Shown: positions 34,103-43,404 of the stretch, piece after piece
How positions within the stretch are numbered: position 1 is the first letter of the stretch
How the letters are laid out: every line of letters starts with the position of its first letter
Source: Hemerocallis citrina
Taxonomy: Eukaryota > Streptophyta > Magnoliopsida > Asparagales > Asphodelaceae
NCBI GenBank assembly: GCA_017893485.1
Contig: JACEHZ010000372.1
Span: 1,792,001 to 1,856,000, forward strand
Direction: 5' to 3'
DNA: 64,000 nucleotides
Position numbers and translations under genes: made by a program
The notes under the pieces: model-generated
Seen by the model: only the letters and a program-made list of their open reading frames with translations
The model's database searches: none
What the model was told of the DNA's origin: nothing

Positions 34103-34216
34103 TTATCCTTGTCTCTGTTTATGTCTCGGATTGGAACAAATCACTATAATTCGTCCACGCCTACGGATCAGTCGACATTTTTCACAAATTTTACGAACAG
34201 AAGCCCTTATTTTCAT
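34103..34216 (-). CDS. rpl36: Plastid ribosomal protein L36 copy (in nuclear DNA)
   Basis: A full 37-residue L36 frame on the minus strand, from ATG at 34216 to TAA at 34105-34103. It has [18 protein letters not shown] and ends NPRHKQRQG with the zinc-ribbon Cys/His residues in place (CEKC, C, H). In plastids this protein is part of the large ribosomal subunit. Here it is inside a hAT element without a plastid promoter or a nuclear transit peptide, so it is best seen as a recently captured, silent copy. Lack of any disabling change argues for a young insertion. Confidence 0.92.
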
Positions 34217-34437
34217 ATTTCTTACTCCTTAAACCTCACCCAAGGCAAATCTCGCCCCATCAAGCATTTTCACTCGAGCGGAAACAGCTGACCAAGAGAC
34301 AAGACTCACCAGACTCCATTGCCCATAGAATTTGTCGAACTCTTCCAAACTAATCTGACACTCCACTCGTCGTCTTCGTCGTCAATGGTGAACTGTGAGA
34401 AGGCGAACCTCCACGCTCTTTAGCACGAGATTTTGAA

Positions 34438-34571
34438 ACTCTCTTGTGGATCCATGAAACAACTCTCAGAAATCTTTTTCCCTTTTGGAAGATACAGGAG
34501 CGAAACAATATTGCTATTGGAAGACCAAAAAAATTCTTCCAATGTCTCATTTCTGGGTCCAATGGAATTCA
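34438..34571 (-). pseudogene. ycf2: Plastid ycf2 fragment
   Basis: On the minus strand the frame reads [31 protein letters not shown], then MDPQES, an N-terminal part of Ycf2. About 44 codons of a protein of over 2000 residues, so a fragment without function. Confidence 0.85.
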
Positions 34572-34654
34572 GAGGTGCAGCAGATGCGGACCGGGTCAAG
34601 TATGCGACGGCGCAGGGGGAGCGACAACGGATCGGGTCTGGGTTTGCTCGAGAA

Positions 34655-34790
34655 GAAGAGAATCAGTTTGGGTTTGGGTTTGAAAAGAATCAGTTTGGGT
34701 TTGGGTTTGCGCAACGAAGAAGAAGAGAATCAGTTTGGGTTTGAGTTTGAAGAGAATCAATTTGGGTTTGGGTTTGCGCGAAGAAGAGAG
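34655..34790 (+). repeat. GGGTTT-rich degenerate repeat in hAT
   Basis: Runs of CAGTTTGGGTTTGGGTTTG separated by GAAGAGAAT-like spacers, also at 35340-35400, 58324-58480 and 58995-59060. Resembles, but is not, the plant telomere repeat TTTAGGG. Confidence 0.7.
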
Positions 34791-35276
34791 CAACGACATG
34801 TCGGGTTTTGTGCGAGGACCATAAAGGGTATGGATTTTGGATTTTGATTTAAGTTTGGACCGGCTTGAGCCCAAATAATGCAAACGAGCATGAAAATTAA
34901 AGAAGATTTAATCAATTAATCAGCCACTTAAAATCGGCTGATTAACCACTAATCGGCCGATTATACCCGATTAAATCCCTACCTATTGAAATAGTATAAA
35001 TCTCTAAAATAAATAATCGCTTAGCCTCCGATTAGCGATTAATCGGGGATTAATCGGGCGTAATCAGGAATTTTAACTGCTTAGATTATGAGATTATCAA
35101 ATAGGAATATAAAATCATCGAGAAAAATATGAGTACTTGGTTTGAGCTGAGTTTGGATTCTGGATGTGAGTCGGATCGGGTCGGGTTAGCTGGTTGGTTC
35201 CATCAAACAAAAATAACCGAGAAGCAACGCGCGCAACAAGAGGTGTAGCAGATGCAGGCTGGGTCAAGTATGCGAC

Positions 35277-35302
35277 GGGGGGGGGGGGGGGGGGGGGGGG
35301 GG
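35277..35302 (+). repeat. Poly-G tract, 26 bases
   Basis: Homopolymer in the outer hAT; copy B has GCGGGGGGAG at this place, so the run expanded in copy A or is a sequencing artefact. Confidence 0.8.
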
Positions 35303-35578
35303 ACGACGGCGGGTCGAATTTGGGTATGCTCGATGAAGAGTCAGTTTGGTTTTGGGTTTGAAGAGAACTAGTTTGGGTTTGGGTTTGCGCGAGGAAGAAA
35401 AGAGCGGCGACATGTCGGGTTTGAGTTTGTGCAAGGACTAGAAGAAGTTTGGATTTGAATTTGAGCCGGATTGTGCCCAAATAATGTAAATGAGCATGAA
35501 AATTAGAAGAGATTTAATCGGTTAATCGGTCACTTAGAATCGGTCGATTAACCACTAATCGGCCGATTATAAACGATT

Positions 35579-36803
35579 CAGTGTAGTCGAAGGCGTAAGG
35601 CACAACACAATTTCACTACCCCATAAAAAGCCTAAGGCGCAAGGCGCAATTTGAGGCGTAAGCCTCACTTAACCGAGGCTCATTATTACTTTTGGGGGTT
35701 TTTAAAATTTTAAATAAGATTATATAAACAAGATAACATCATAGCAACAAGATATATCATACAATGACCAAGATAACTGTGTAAGTTATCATTTTTGTAT
35801 AACTACAATGTGTTCCTCTATAATGTATAATTACAAAAAGTTATACGATGTGTTCCTCTGTAAAAATATAATAATATTATGTTAACCTTCAATTCAAAGT
35901 TTCATATAGTAATAAGCATACAATATTACAGTATTACCGTAATGAAGATACTTACCATACAGCATACAGTATTACAATATTATAGCAATGAGCATACAGT
36001 AAAATTACAATAGTAGCAAATTAAATATTGCATTAATAGGCATACAATATTACAGTATTACAGTCTTAGTAAATGGTGAGTTATTTTGAAATATTACAGC
36101 AATAACATAAAGTTAGCTGACCATAAAATTTGGCCACGCTTTACACTGAGTTATTTTGCAATTGTTTGAGTAAGGCATGATTTCATGATTATAGTAAATT
36201 ATGAAATGAACTAGCTTCACAATTTTGTTTCAAAGTAACTTGCAAAAACATCATAATCAAAGATAGACGAAAACCCAAGAAAGAAACCATAAAAGTGTAA
36301 AATCAGAAAGGAAAGAAACCAAAATAGGAGTGGAGAGTCTGGAGACTGAGGAGTAAGAAGGCCGCTGGTGCAGTCGATCTGCTTCCGCTGTAGCCGCTGA
36401 TCTGCTGTATGCTGTTGTATTGTCGGCGAGCTGCTTCGCTGTCACCGCCGATGTTGTTGAGAGGGGAGAAAATTGATGAAGAGGAGTGCAAATTGAGGAG
36501 TTAGGGAGGTGGAGATTGGGATTAGAGTTTGGAATTAGGGATGAGAAGGTGGGAGAGAATTGAGGGAGTTACGGGATATGAGAAGGTTGAAGATGGGTCG
36601 GGTAGTGAAGACGGGTCAGGTCGGGTCTGTTATGTTCAGGTGCGCCTTTTGCTTGAGGTGCAAGCCTCGAGCCTTTGCTAAGGCGCATCCATGCGCAAGC
36701 CTGACTGAAGCTTCGAACAAAGGGGGAGCCTTAACCGAGGCTTGAGGCTCAAACTGCTGTTAAGCCTGAGCCTTGAGCCTGAGGCGAGCCTTCAACTACA
36801 CTG
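35579..36803. mobile_element. Third hAT-type element (1225 bp), copy A only
   Basis: Termini CAGTGTAGTCGAAGGC and, reversed, CAGTGTAGTTGAAGGC, with a perfect 8-bp duplication AAACGATT (35571-35578, 36804-36811). Subterminal GAGGCGTAAGCCTC / GAGCCTGAGGC motifs are dense at both ends; the middle is AT-rich without transposase coding. Confidence 0.92.
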
Positions 36804-36922
36804 AAACGATTAAATCGCAAACTATAAAAATATTATAAATTGCTAAAAAAGTAATTGCTTAGCCTCCTATTAACGATTAATCGGGGATTAATCGGGTGTA
36901 ATCAGGGATTTTAACTGCTTAG

Positions 36923-38398
36923 GTCCCAGCAGGACTCGACAAACCAGTCTTCACCGCTCTACTCCATGACATAAGGAGTCCCGCGGGTCCACTGGGTTCG
37001 AAGAACAACACAAAACCGTCCTCCAGTGCTTCCAAAAGATGGGAGGTCTATCTAGCACTAATGAAACAAGAAGGAAGACATGAAGGAACATACTGCCCCA
37101 TCTGACCCCCCTTCTCCAGAAAAATCCTCGAGGCTCATGTTCCATCCAACTTCAAAATTTCAGTTTTTAAGTCAAACAACGGAGAGTCCGACCCGGTAGA
37201 CCAACTTGAGAGTTTTAAAACCCTCATGATGATCCATCAAGCGTCCAACTGCCTCCTCTGCAAGACGTCCCCAGCAACCCTAAAGAGATAAGCATGGGAG
37301 TGGTTCTCTTGTCTCTCTTTAGGGATTATCTTCTCCTTCGACCAACTTAAGGAAGTCTATCTCGCACACTTCATCACCAGCCGCAAGGCAGAGAAGACGA
37401 ATGTCTCCTTACTTGACCTGAAGCAAAGGAATGAGGAATCTCTCAAGAGTTACGTTCGGCGCTTCACAGCCGTAGCCACGGCTGCCTTTAGGTACAATGT
37501 AAACCATGACCACCTCAAAGCTTCTGTCATCAAAAGACCCCCTCGGAACTTCTCATACATTCTTCAAAGAGTCGAGAAGTACATCCGAGTGGAAGATGTC
37601 ATTCGTCCCCAAGAACAGAAGGTGTCGTCCTCATCCAGGAACAAACGGAAGAACACCAATGAAGATGGACCCAAGAAGACCCAGAAGGATGCCACGGGTC
37701 AGCGTCGCCCTCCTCTAGTGCCTCGTTTTGAGAAGTACACTCCGCTAAATGCCAACATCTCTGCAATTTCTCATGGAAGTTGATAAGAACGGACTCTTTC
37801 AACCTCCTAAGATGAACGCCTCAAACAGAAGAAGGGATAGGCACAAGTGGTGGGCATTTCATAAAGACCACAGACATCTCACAGATGACTGTCGAGCTCT
37901 CAAAGATGAGCTTTATGCCCTGCTCTGATGGGGCTACCTCACCAAGTTCACCCAAAGAAACAACATCGAGCCTCCTCCCGTAAGAGGAGCCAACAAGCAA
38001 CCATAGAGGCCTTCCGAGTCCCAAGACTCGGGGCGCATGGTGGTTTTTCACTCCATCCATGGAGGACCTATGGGGAGATTGTCTAACTCCTCTAGAAAAG
38101 CAATCCTCCTCGAAGTAAACTCAGTACACATGCCCCTCCCAAGAGCACTGAGGTTCCAACAACATTCACGGACCCAGACCTCGAACATGTTCGAACACCT
38201 TACTGCGACGCACTTGTAATTAACATATGCATGACAAATCATGAGGTGCATTGCGTCCTGATAGATAATGACAGCTCGGTAAACATCATCTTTCTGAATG
38301 TATTCGATGACTTCAAGCTCACATGGGACGGTCTCAAACGCGTCAGGTATACCCTTCAAGGATTCTCCGGAACCTTAGTTCAGATCGAAGGAATAGTC
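36923..38398 (+). pseudogene. Tat-type gypsy gag and protease start, copy A
   Basis: Continues the gag cut at 32716. Recognisable: TFIFSFDQLKEVYLAHFIT-like and LKQRNEESLKSYVRRF gag residues (about 37330-37470), an RHKWWAFHKDHRHLTDDC zinc-like motif (about 37830-37895), and the protease start VLIDNDSSVNIIFLNVFD (about 38250-38310). Several stops and shifts (for example the TGA near 37926). It ends abruptly at 38398, the duplication breakpoint. Confidence 0.8.
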
Positions 38399-38469
38399 CC
38401 TTCCCACCCTCCCTCGTCCCTCCCTCCCACTTGCAAACCCTCCCACCATTGCAGCAATTAACCAAATTA

Positions 38470-39319
38470 ATGACAAAGCTCCTCCTCCTCCTCCTCCTCC
38501 TCATTCTCCTCCACCACTCACTCTCCGACGCCGCCGTCTCTTCCCCTCCTTGGTATTACTGCGGCGACAACGACGTCAACTACACCGCAAACAGCGCCTA
38601 TGAGTCCAACCTCAACAACCTCCTCTCCTCTCACACCCTCCTCAACTCCTCCACCAACTTTGCTACCCTCACCGCCGGCTCCCAGCCCAACAGTGTCTAC
38701 GGCCTCTTTCTCTGCCGCGGTGATTTGGGCACCTCCGACTGCCATTCCTGCATCCAGTCCGCCACCCAGGACATCCTCATCAAGTGCCCTCTGTCCAAAC
38801 AGGCCATAGTCTGGTACGACTACTGTGAGCTCCGCTACGACTACCTCCACTTCTTTTCCTCCGTGTACAACACGGGGAATCAGATTCTGATTAGTGGCCA
38901 GAACGCCAGTGACCCCGAGGTTTTCCTGGAGCTGGAGAAGGAGTTGCTGGACAGGGTGACCTATTATGCGGCGTATAATTCGTCGATGATGTTTGCTACA
39001 GCTACGGCGTATAATACGACGGTTAGCAAGGAGAGGATATACGGGTTGGCACAGTGTACGAGGGATTTGTCTAAGGATAGTTGTATGAGCTGTTTGAAGC
39101 ACATACTTAGAGATTATGCACGCTCGGGATCAGAGACGATGACTGGTGGGAGGGTTTTGGGGAAGAGCTGTAATTTTCGGTATGAGTCGGGTAATTTTTA
39201 TCTAGGGAGTCCGACTCTTTCAATTACTCTTCCCACATTGGATCCTCCGGTTCCGCCTCCATTACCTACTCCGGTGCAGCCTACTTCGGCTGGTGGAGAA
39301 AAAATTGGTGATCAAAAAG
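38470..39319 (+). CDS. Cysteine-rich receptor-like kinase, first exon only
   Basis: Signal peptide (MTKLLLLLLLLILLHHSLS), then two DUF26/Gnk2 domains: the first has CRGDLGTSDCHSC (C-x8-C-x2-C, about residue 80), the second CTRDLSKDSCMSC (about residue 197). A Pro-rich linker (PPVPPPLPTPVQP) precedes a GT donor at 39320. This is the usual first exon of a CRK; the membrane segment and kinase exons do not follow, because duplicated block B starts at 39489. Only 71 bp upstream of the ATG is retained, so the promoter is probably lost. It could at most give a secreted two-domain protein. It lies between the two block copies and may be filler DNA or the original left neighbour. Confidence 0.88.
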
Positions 39320-39489
39320 GTATACATGAGAATATATTGGTTTCTGCATCAGCTCCACATTTTTGTGTCTGCATCTAGTACTGCAACACATATACGGTTA
39401 AAGACTTAAAGTAGTACATACATACCAAATATTTTGTATGAAACACTCAAATTATTTTTGAAGTTCATATTTTATGATTCATGTACTAT

Positions 39490-39901
39490 TTTTTTGAATT
39501 TTAATTTTTTATAATTCGAGAAAGAGAGGGAATATTAGGGGGGGAAAGCTGGAATTTATAGGAGGAGCTCTGAGTTTGTTACGGTGGGGCCCAGCTGTAC
39601 TCGGATTGGACGACGGTGATTGGTTGGAGTTGCTGAAGAGCGATCGGGCCGTTCGTTTGGAATCTTTTTAATTCGGGTTTTGGAATACGTGTAGTTGATG
39701 GGGGAATTTTAAATGAATTTTACAAGTCATTTGCGCGCCTTGAAAAATAGGGGGAATGTTGAGTATGAAATTGAGATGGTGCGCATCTTAAAGCAATGAC
39801 TACATGTTAATCTTGATGGGTCAAGTACTTGTAGAGCAATGCATATGGTAACGTTTTATTTTCTTTTGATGTTTTGTGAATTACATGGTCATATGACAAC
39901 T
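39490..39901 (-). promoter_or_regulatory. Orphan copy of the GAUT promoter
   Basis: Same TATA and CCAAT motifs as 12955-13055, but on the minus strand it faces the 3' side of the CRK exon, with no GAUT coding. If active it would make antisense RNA across 39319-38470. Confidence 0.45.
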
Positions 39902-40717
39902 TCATGTTTCTTTTTTAATTTTCTCAAAATATGCGTAATTTCTTTGATACTCTATGACAGCCCAAACCATGTCCATAAATGAGATCTCCGGCCATAGACA
40001 GTATGGTGCATACAGTAAGCTGCGGCTCGTCTGCCACAACACATAATTGCTCAGCCTCGTCTCGCCAGATGTTCGTATCAGAATATCAGGGTCCGGATAC
40101 CCCGAAAAATGCATATGCTCCTCCAAATCCTCCAATGAAATTGAACCATAACCATCGTCTATTGCACCAACTCGTGCCAATTTATCTCGACAGCAGCCCT
40201 TAACTCCGTGCACGATCTCATCTGTAGAAGAGTAGGCTAAACAGATCAACAACACAATCTTGGTGTTCTTAGCTGTCGCAGCCACGCATCTTCTAACAGT
40301 TTCCCTAGTTGATTCGTCGACTAAGTCCATGTTTCCTAAGAATTGGACTCTGACACCGAGACTGTTGAACGTGGTTCCCATGGCATTGATGTTGTCTTTG
40401 ATTTGGTTCATTATGATTTGAACCTCGGATGGCTTTCGTTTGAAGTTGTCGATGCTGAAGGCATAGACGGAGACATAATGGATGCCCATCTCATAGCAGT
40501 AGCGTAAAATGTTCATGATGCTGATGAAGCCAGCGCGGTGGAACTCACTCTGTTGTAGCTTCATCTTCCTACCATAGCGACGATTTCCGTCGGGGATGAA
40601 GGAAAGGTGGCGAGGTATCGGACCAAATGCCAGAGCTTGGAATAGCAGTACCCGAAAGATGCTGCAGATGCCATCGAAGAAATTTGTTGGAATAAGTTTG
40701 TTGAATTTCTTATCCAT
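39902..40717 (-). CDS. cis-Prenyltransferase 1, copy B
   Basis: Copy of 13430-14254 with 271 residues: a 9-bp in-frame deletion removes IQD after DNINAM (about residue 123). Other differences are few (for example VQIIMNQ for VHIIMNQ, QALAFGP for QALSFGP, VKGCC for VQGCC). All motifs (FIPDGNRRYGRK, RTSGETRLSNYVLWQ) are intact. The deletion lies in a helix-loop region of the family fold rather than in the catalytic motifs, so activity may be kept; this is inference. Confidence 0.92.
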   Translation of the reverse strand: MDKKFNKLIPTNFFDGICSIFRVLLFQALAFGPIPRHLSFIPDGNRRYGRKMKLQQSEFHRAGFISIMNILRYCYEMGIHYVSVYAFSIDNFKRKPSEVQIIMNQIKDNINAMGTTFNSLGVRVQFLGNMDLVDESTRETVRRCVAATAKNTKIVLLICLAYSSTDEIVHGVKGCCRDKLARVGAIDDGYGSISLEDLEEHMHFSGYPDPDILIRTSGETRLSNYVLWQTSRSLLYAPYCLWPEISFMDMVWAVIEYQRNYAYFEKIKKET

Positions 40718-42534
40718 CCTTCTGTATCACCTGCACAGTAATCTCCAACTTAGGTTTTTTTTTTATAACAATTTCTTTGAACTTGTAATGTTTTCGAATG
40801 AAGTTTTAAAAGAGAGAGATCGAGGTAGTACCTAGTGATAAGAGAGAATAGAATGCTCGATAGCAAGTATTATGTGTCGATCGATATCAAGGTTTTATAG
40901 AAGAGATTGAAAATATTTTCAATGAGAGAAAATTAATTAATCAAGTTAGTAGTAGTAGTATTGTTCCAAAGGGATGGGGAGGTGTCATTTCAGAAGCATG
41001 AGCGTAAAGTGTTGAAACCGGTTATGACAATGTTTGTAGTGTGAGTTCTGTTGAACAAATTGTTTGTTATGGTATCAACACGAGGAGGACACTTTAATGA
41101 ATATCTTGAAACTTGAAAGCATATCTGAAAACATTTATTTTTTGTGTGCTGGTTAGGAATTTCGTGCTGAGTTTATGCAACGCGATCACCACAAACCACC
41201 AAGCAAAATAATAGATCAAACCAAACACACAATTTCTTCCCGGTTGGGGCAAACCCTAATCTGGGAGGGAAATAACCGAGATGATATTCAACCAGAGAAA
41301 GATATAAGAGTTTATAACCACTCTCACCAAGAACTTATCTATCCCTCAAGTCTCACCAGAAGATACTTGTTGTTTACAATAGGAAAACCACTCAAACTCT
41401 CTTCTTAACTCTCACAGGAGGTCAATACAATAATATATGGAAATCTAGATAAACTCTAGTTTGATATCTTGCTACAATAATCATCCGATGTATCCTAAAG
41501 AAATAACCATACGTTGAGGGCCGTATAATCTAACTTGGAGAAAAAAAAAACCGGTGCAATCAGATCCCAAGACCCAACTCATTTCTGCGGTCCGCTGCTA
41601 CATTGCTGTCGATTGCTATAAAATGCAGTCGACTGCTTTGGTCACCAACCCAAACAGAGAGCAAGCAGTTGGGCAGCAGTCGATTGACAGCCCGATTGAC
41701 AGCCCAACTGCTGCTGCTGTTGCTACTGTTCGACTACTTCTTCCAACATCCACTTCAAAAGCACTTCATCTTCACATTGAATAGAGAATGCAAGAAATAA
41801 ACCCAACCGGTTTCCAGAGATTCCTGTATCTGCGTTGGTTTTTTTGGGAGATTCCTGAAATGTCAAATAGATTCGGCATTCAGTCATATCATATTGCTCA
41901 ACCTTGAAACTGAAATGGTGATATATGGTAATTGAGCTGAAAACTCTATGGATGTTCATCATCACATCGAGATAGTGCACATCATACAGCAAGCCTTTCC
42001 CCATCCCGTATGTCAAAACTTCTCTTCAGAAAATGAGAAGCAATTTATTTCTTGAATTTTGTGTTGATAATAATACTATTGTATCGTCGTCGATAATATA
42101 AAAAAAAACTCTTAAAAAAAAACTTACGAAGGTCTCAAAATCTTCGGGTATGTCAAAACTTCTCTTGAGAAAATGAGAAGCTGTCTATCGACAGCATGAA
42201 AAGACTATAGTTCAAACTAGTTCTCTCAGTCTCAGATTACTAAACAACAAGGAGTGCTTATTCGGCTACCTCCTTAAACAAAAACCTTGAACTTCAACAA
42301 AACCCTTTTTTTTTTCTTTCAAGAATTTTGTAACAAATAGAGCTGTGTGATAGCTTTCTATCTTGTACAAAGATTTAAATGGATTTAATTTTCACTACCA
42401 ATCAATATATAGAATTAAGCAATTATTATAAGGTAGAAAATCTTCAACTTTTCTTTGAGACAGTGATTGCACTTTCTTATCAACTTAGTACATTGATTGA
42501 ATCTATAACCAACACTTGTGATTAATTCGCAGTA
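40718..42534. other. Spacer between the two cis-prenyltransferases, copy B
   Basis: Matches 14255-16613 without the LINE. Contains the degenerate solo LTR at 41150-41808 and the empty LINE site near 41406. Confidence 0.7.
41150..41808 (-). repeat. Degenerate copia-like solo LTR, copy B
   Basis: Uninterrupted version of 14686-15885, so shared by both copies and older than the duplication. Confidence 0.6.
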
Positions 42535-43359
42535 TCATTCTTGTTTCTTAAGTTTTTCAAAATATACATGCTTCCTTTGATACTCAATGACAACCCAAAT
42601 TAGGTGCCACAGTGAGATGTCAGGCCAAAGACAGCGAACCGCATAGAGTAGACTGCAGTTGGTCTGCCACAATACATAATTGCTCAGCCTCGTCTCGCCA
42701 GAAGTTCTTATCAGAATATCGGGTTCTGGGTAACCCGCAAAGTACATATGTCCCTCCAACTCCTCCAATGAAATCGAACAAGAACCACCTTTTGCTTCAG
42801 CAACTTCAGTCCATTTCTGTTGGCACGAACTCTGAACTCCGTGTGCAATCTCATCAGTCGAAGTGTAGGCCAAGCAGACTAACAACACAATCTTGGTGTT
42901 CTTTGCTGTTGCAGCCATGGCTCTTTTCACAGTTTCTCTTACCGACTCGTCCAACAAGTCCAAATTCCCTAGGAATTTGACTCTGACACCGAGACTACTT
43001 AAAGTGTTTTCGCCTTGGATCATGGTGTCGGTGTTCTCTTTGATCAGGTTCATTATGAATTGGATCTCAGTTGGATTTCGTTTGAAGTTGTCGATGCTGA
43101 AAGCATAGACCGACACGTATTGGATTCCCATCTCATAGCAGTACCTGAGGATTGACATAAGCCTGAAGAAACCCATGCGGTGGGATTCACTTTCATGTAG
43201 CTTCATTTTCCTGCCATAGCGACGATTCCCATCAGGGATGAAGGAAATGTGGAGGGGCATCGGGCCAAATGCTAGAGCTTGGAATAGAAACCCCCGGAGG
43301 ATGGTACCGGCATTTTCAAAGAAATCTATTGGAATAATCTGGTTAATTTTCTTATCCAT
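42535..43359 (-). CDS. cis-Prenyltransferase 2, copy B
   Basis: Copy of 16614-17438, 274 residues from MDKK (frame open to 43404). It keeps the family consensus SGETRLSN where copy A has SGEMRLSN. Other changes are few (IKENTDTM for IQENTDTM, FGPMPLH for FGPIPLH, QTNCSLL for QTNRSLL). All catalytic motifs are present. Confidence 0.92.
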   Translation of the reverse strand: MDKKINQIIPIDFFENAGTILRGFLFQALAFGPMPLHISFIPDGNRRYGRKMKLHESESHRMGFFRLMSILRYCYEMGIQYVSVYAFSIDNFKRNPTEIQFIMNLIKENTDTMIQGENTLSSLGVRVKFLGNLDLLDESVRETVKRAMAATAKNTKIVLLVCLAYTSTDEIAHGVQSSCQQKWTEVAEAKGGSCSISLEELEGHMYFAGYPEPDILIRTSGETRLSNYVLWQTNCSLLYAVRCLWPDISLWHLIWVVIEYQRKHVYFEKLKKQE

Positions 43360-43404
43360 CCTTTGCTGCACCTGCGCGATAAAAGCTCCATAAGTTTCAT
43401 ACAA

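Larger units (their letters stand above)
34034..34571 (-). other. Plastid DNA insertion (NUPT), chimeric, copy A only
   Basis: Absent from the same place in copy B (about 58246-58262). It holds a complete plastid rpl36 frame (34103-34216) and a ycf2 piece (34438-34571), genes that are far apart in plastid genomes, so the insert is a join of fragments. The middle (about 34235-34437) was not identified. Ends are approximate, and no target duplication is visible, as expected for end-joining capture. Confidence 0.85.
32881..35084. mobile_element. Inner hAT-type element of the same family, copy A
   Basis: CTAGGCAGTTAAAATCGG at the left and TTTTAACTGCTTAG at the right, with a perfect 8-bp duplication ATTATGAG (32873-32880, 35085-35092). 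Holds TA-tract MITEs, the plastid insert, and GGGTTT-rich coding-like sequence. No transposase. Confidence 0.9.
32717..36922. mobile_element. Outer hAT-type element, copy A
   Basis: Termini CTAGGCAGTTAAAATC and, reversed, CTAAGCAGTTAAAATC; target duplication GTCCCCAG (32709-32716) / GTCCCAG (36923-36929, one C lost). It interrupts the gypsy gag, which reads on at 36923. Subterminal regions are full of AATCGG/CCGATT motifs. It contains a second element of the same family (32881-35084) and another hAT (35579-36803). No transposase coding seen. Confidence 0.85.
12916..38398 (+). repeat. Tandem segmental duplication, copy A (25.5 kb)
   Basis: Matches 39489-60824 in the same order and orientation with few base differences outside indels. 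The left breakpoint is in a T-run 79 bp upstream of the GAUT start codon. The right breakpoint is inside the protease region of a Tat-type gypsy element, after GGAATAGTC. Insertions only in this copy: LINE tail 14959-15474, solo LTR 26584-30532, foldback MITE 33027-33383, plastid insert 34034-34571, hAT 35579-36803, and an 88-bp tandem duplication at 31907-32082. Confidence 0.93.

Noticed and set aside
34350..34562. Minus-strand ORF reading [11 protein letters not shown]
   Set aside because: It is a shadow frame of the ycf2 fragment, which reads in another frame as [14 protein letters not shown].
38323..38469. Fusion of gypsy sequence with the CRK exon in one ORF
   Set aside because: The upstream codons are not in the gypsy protease frame, so the joined frame is accidental; the CRK start is the Met before the signal peptide.
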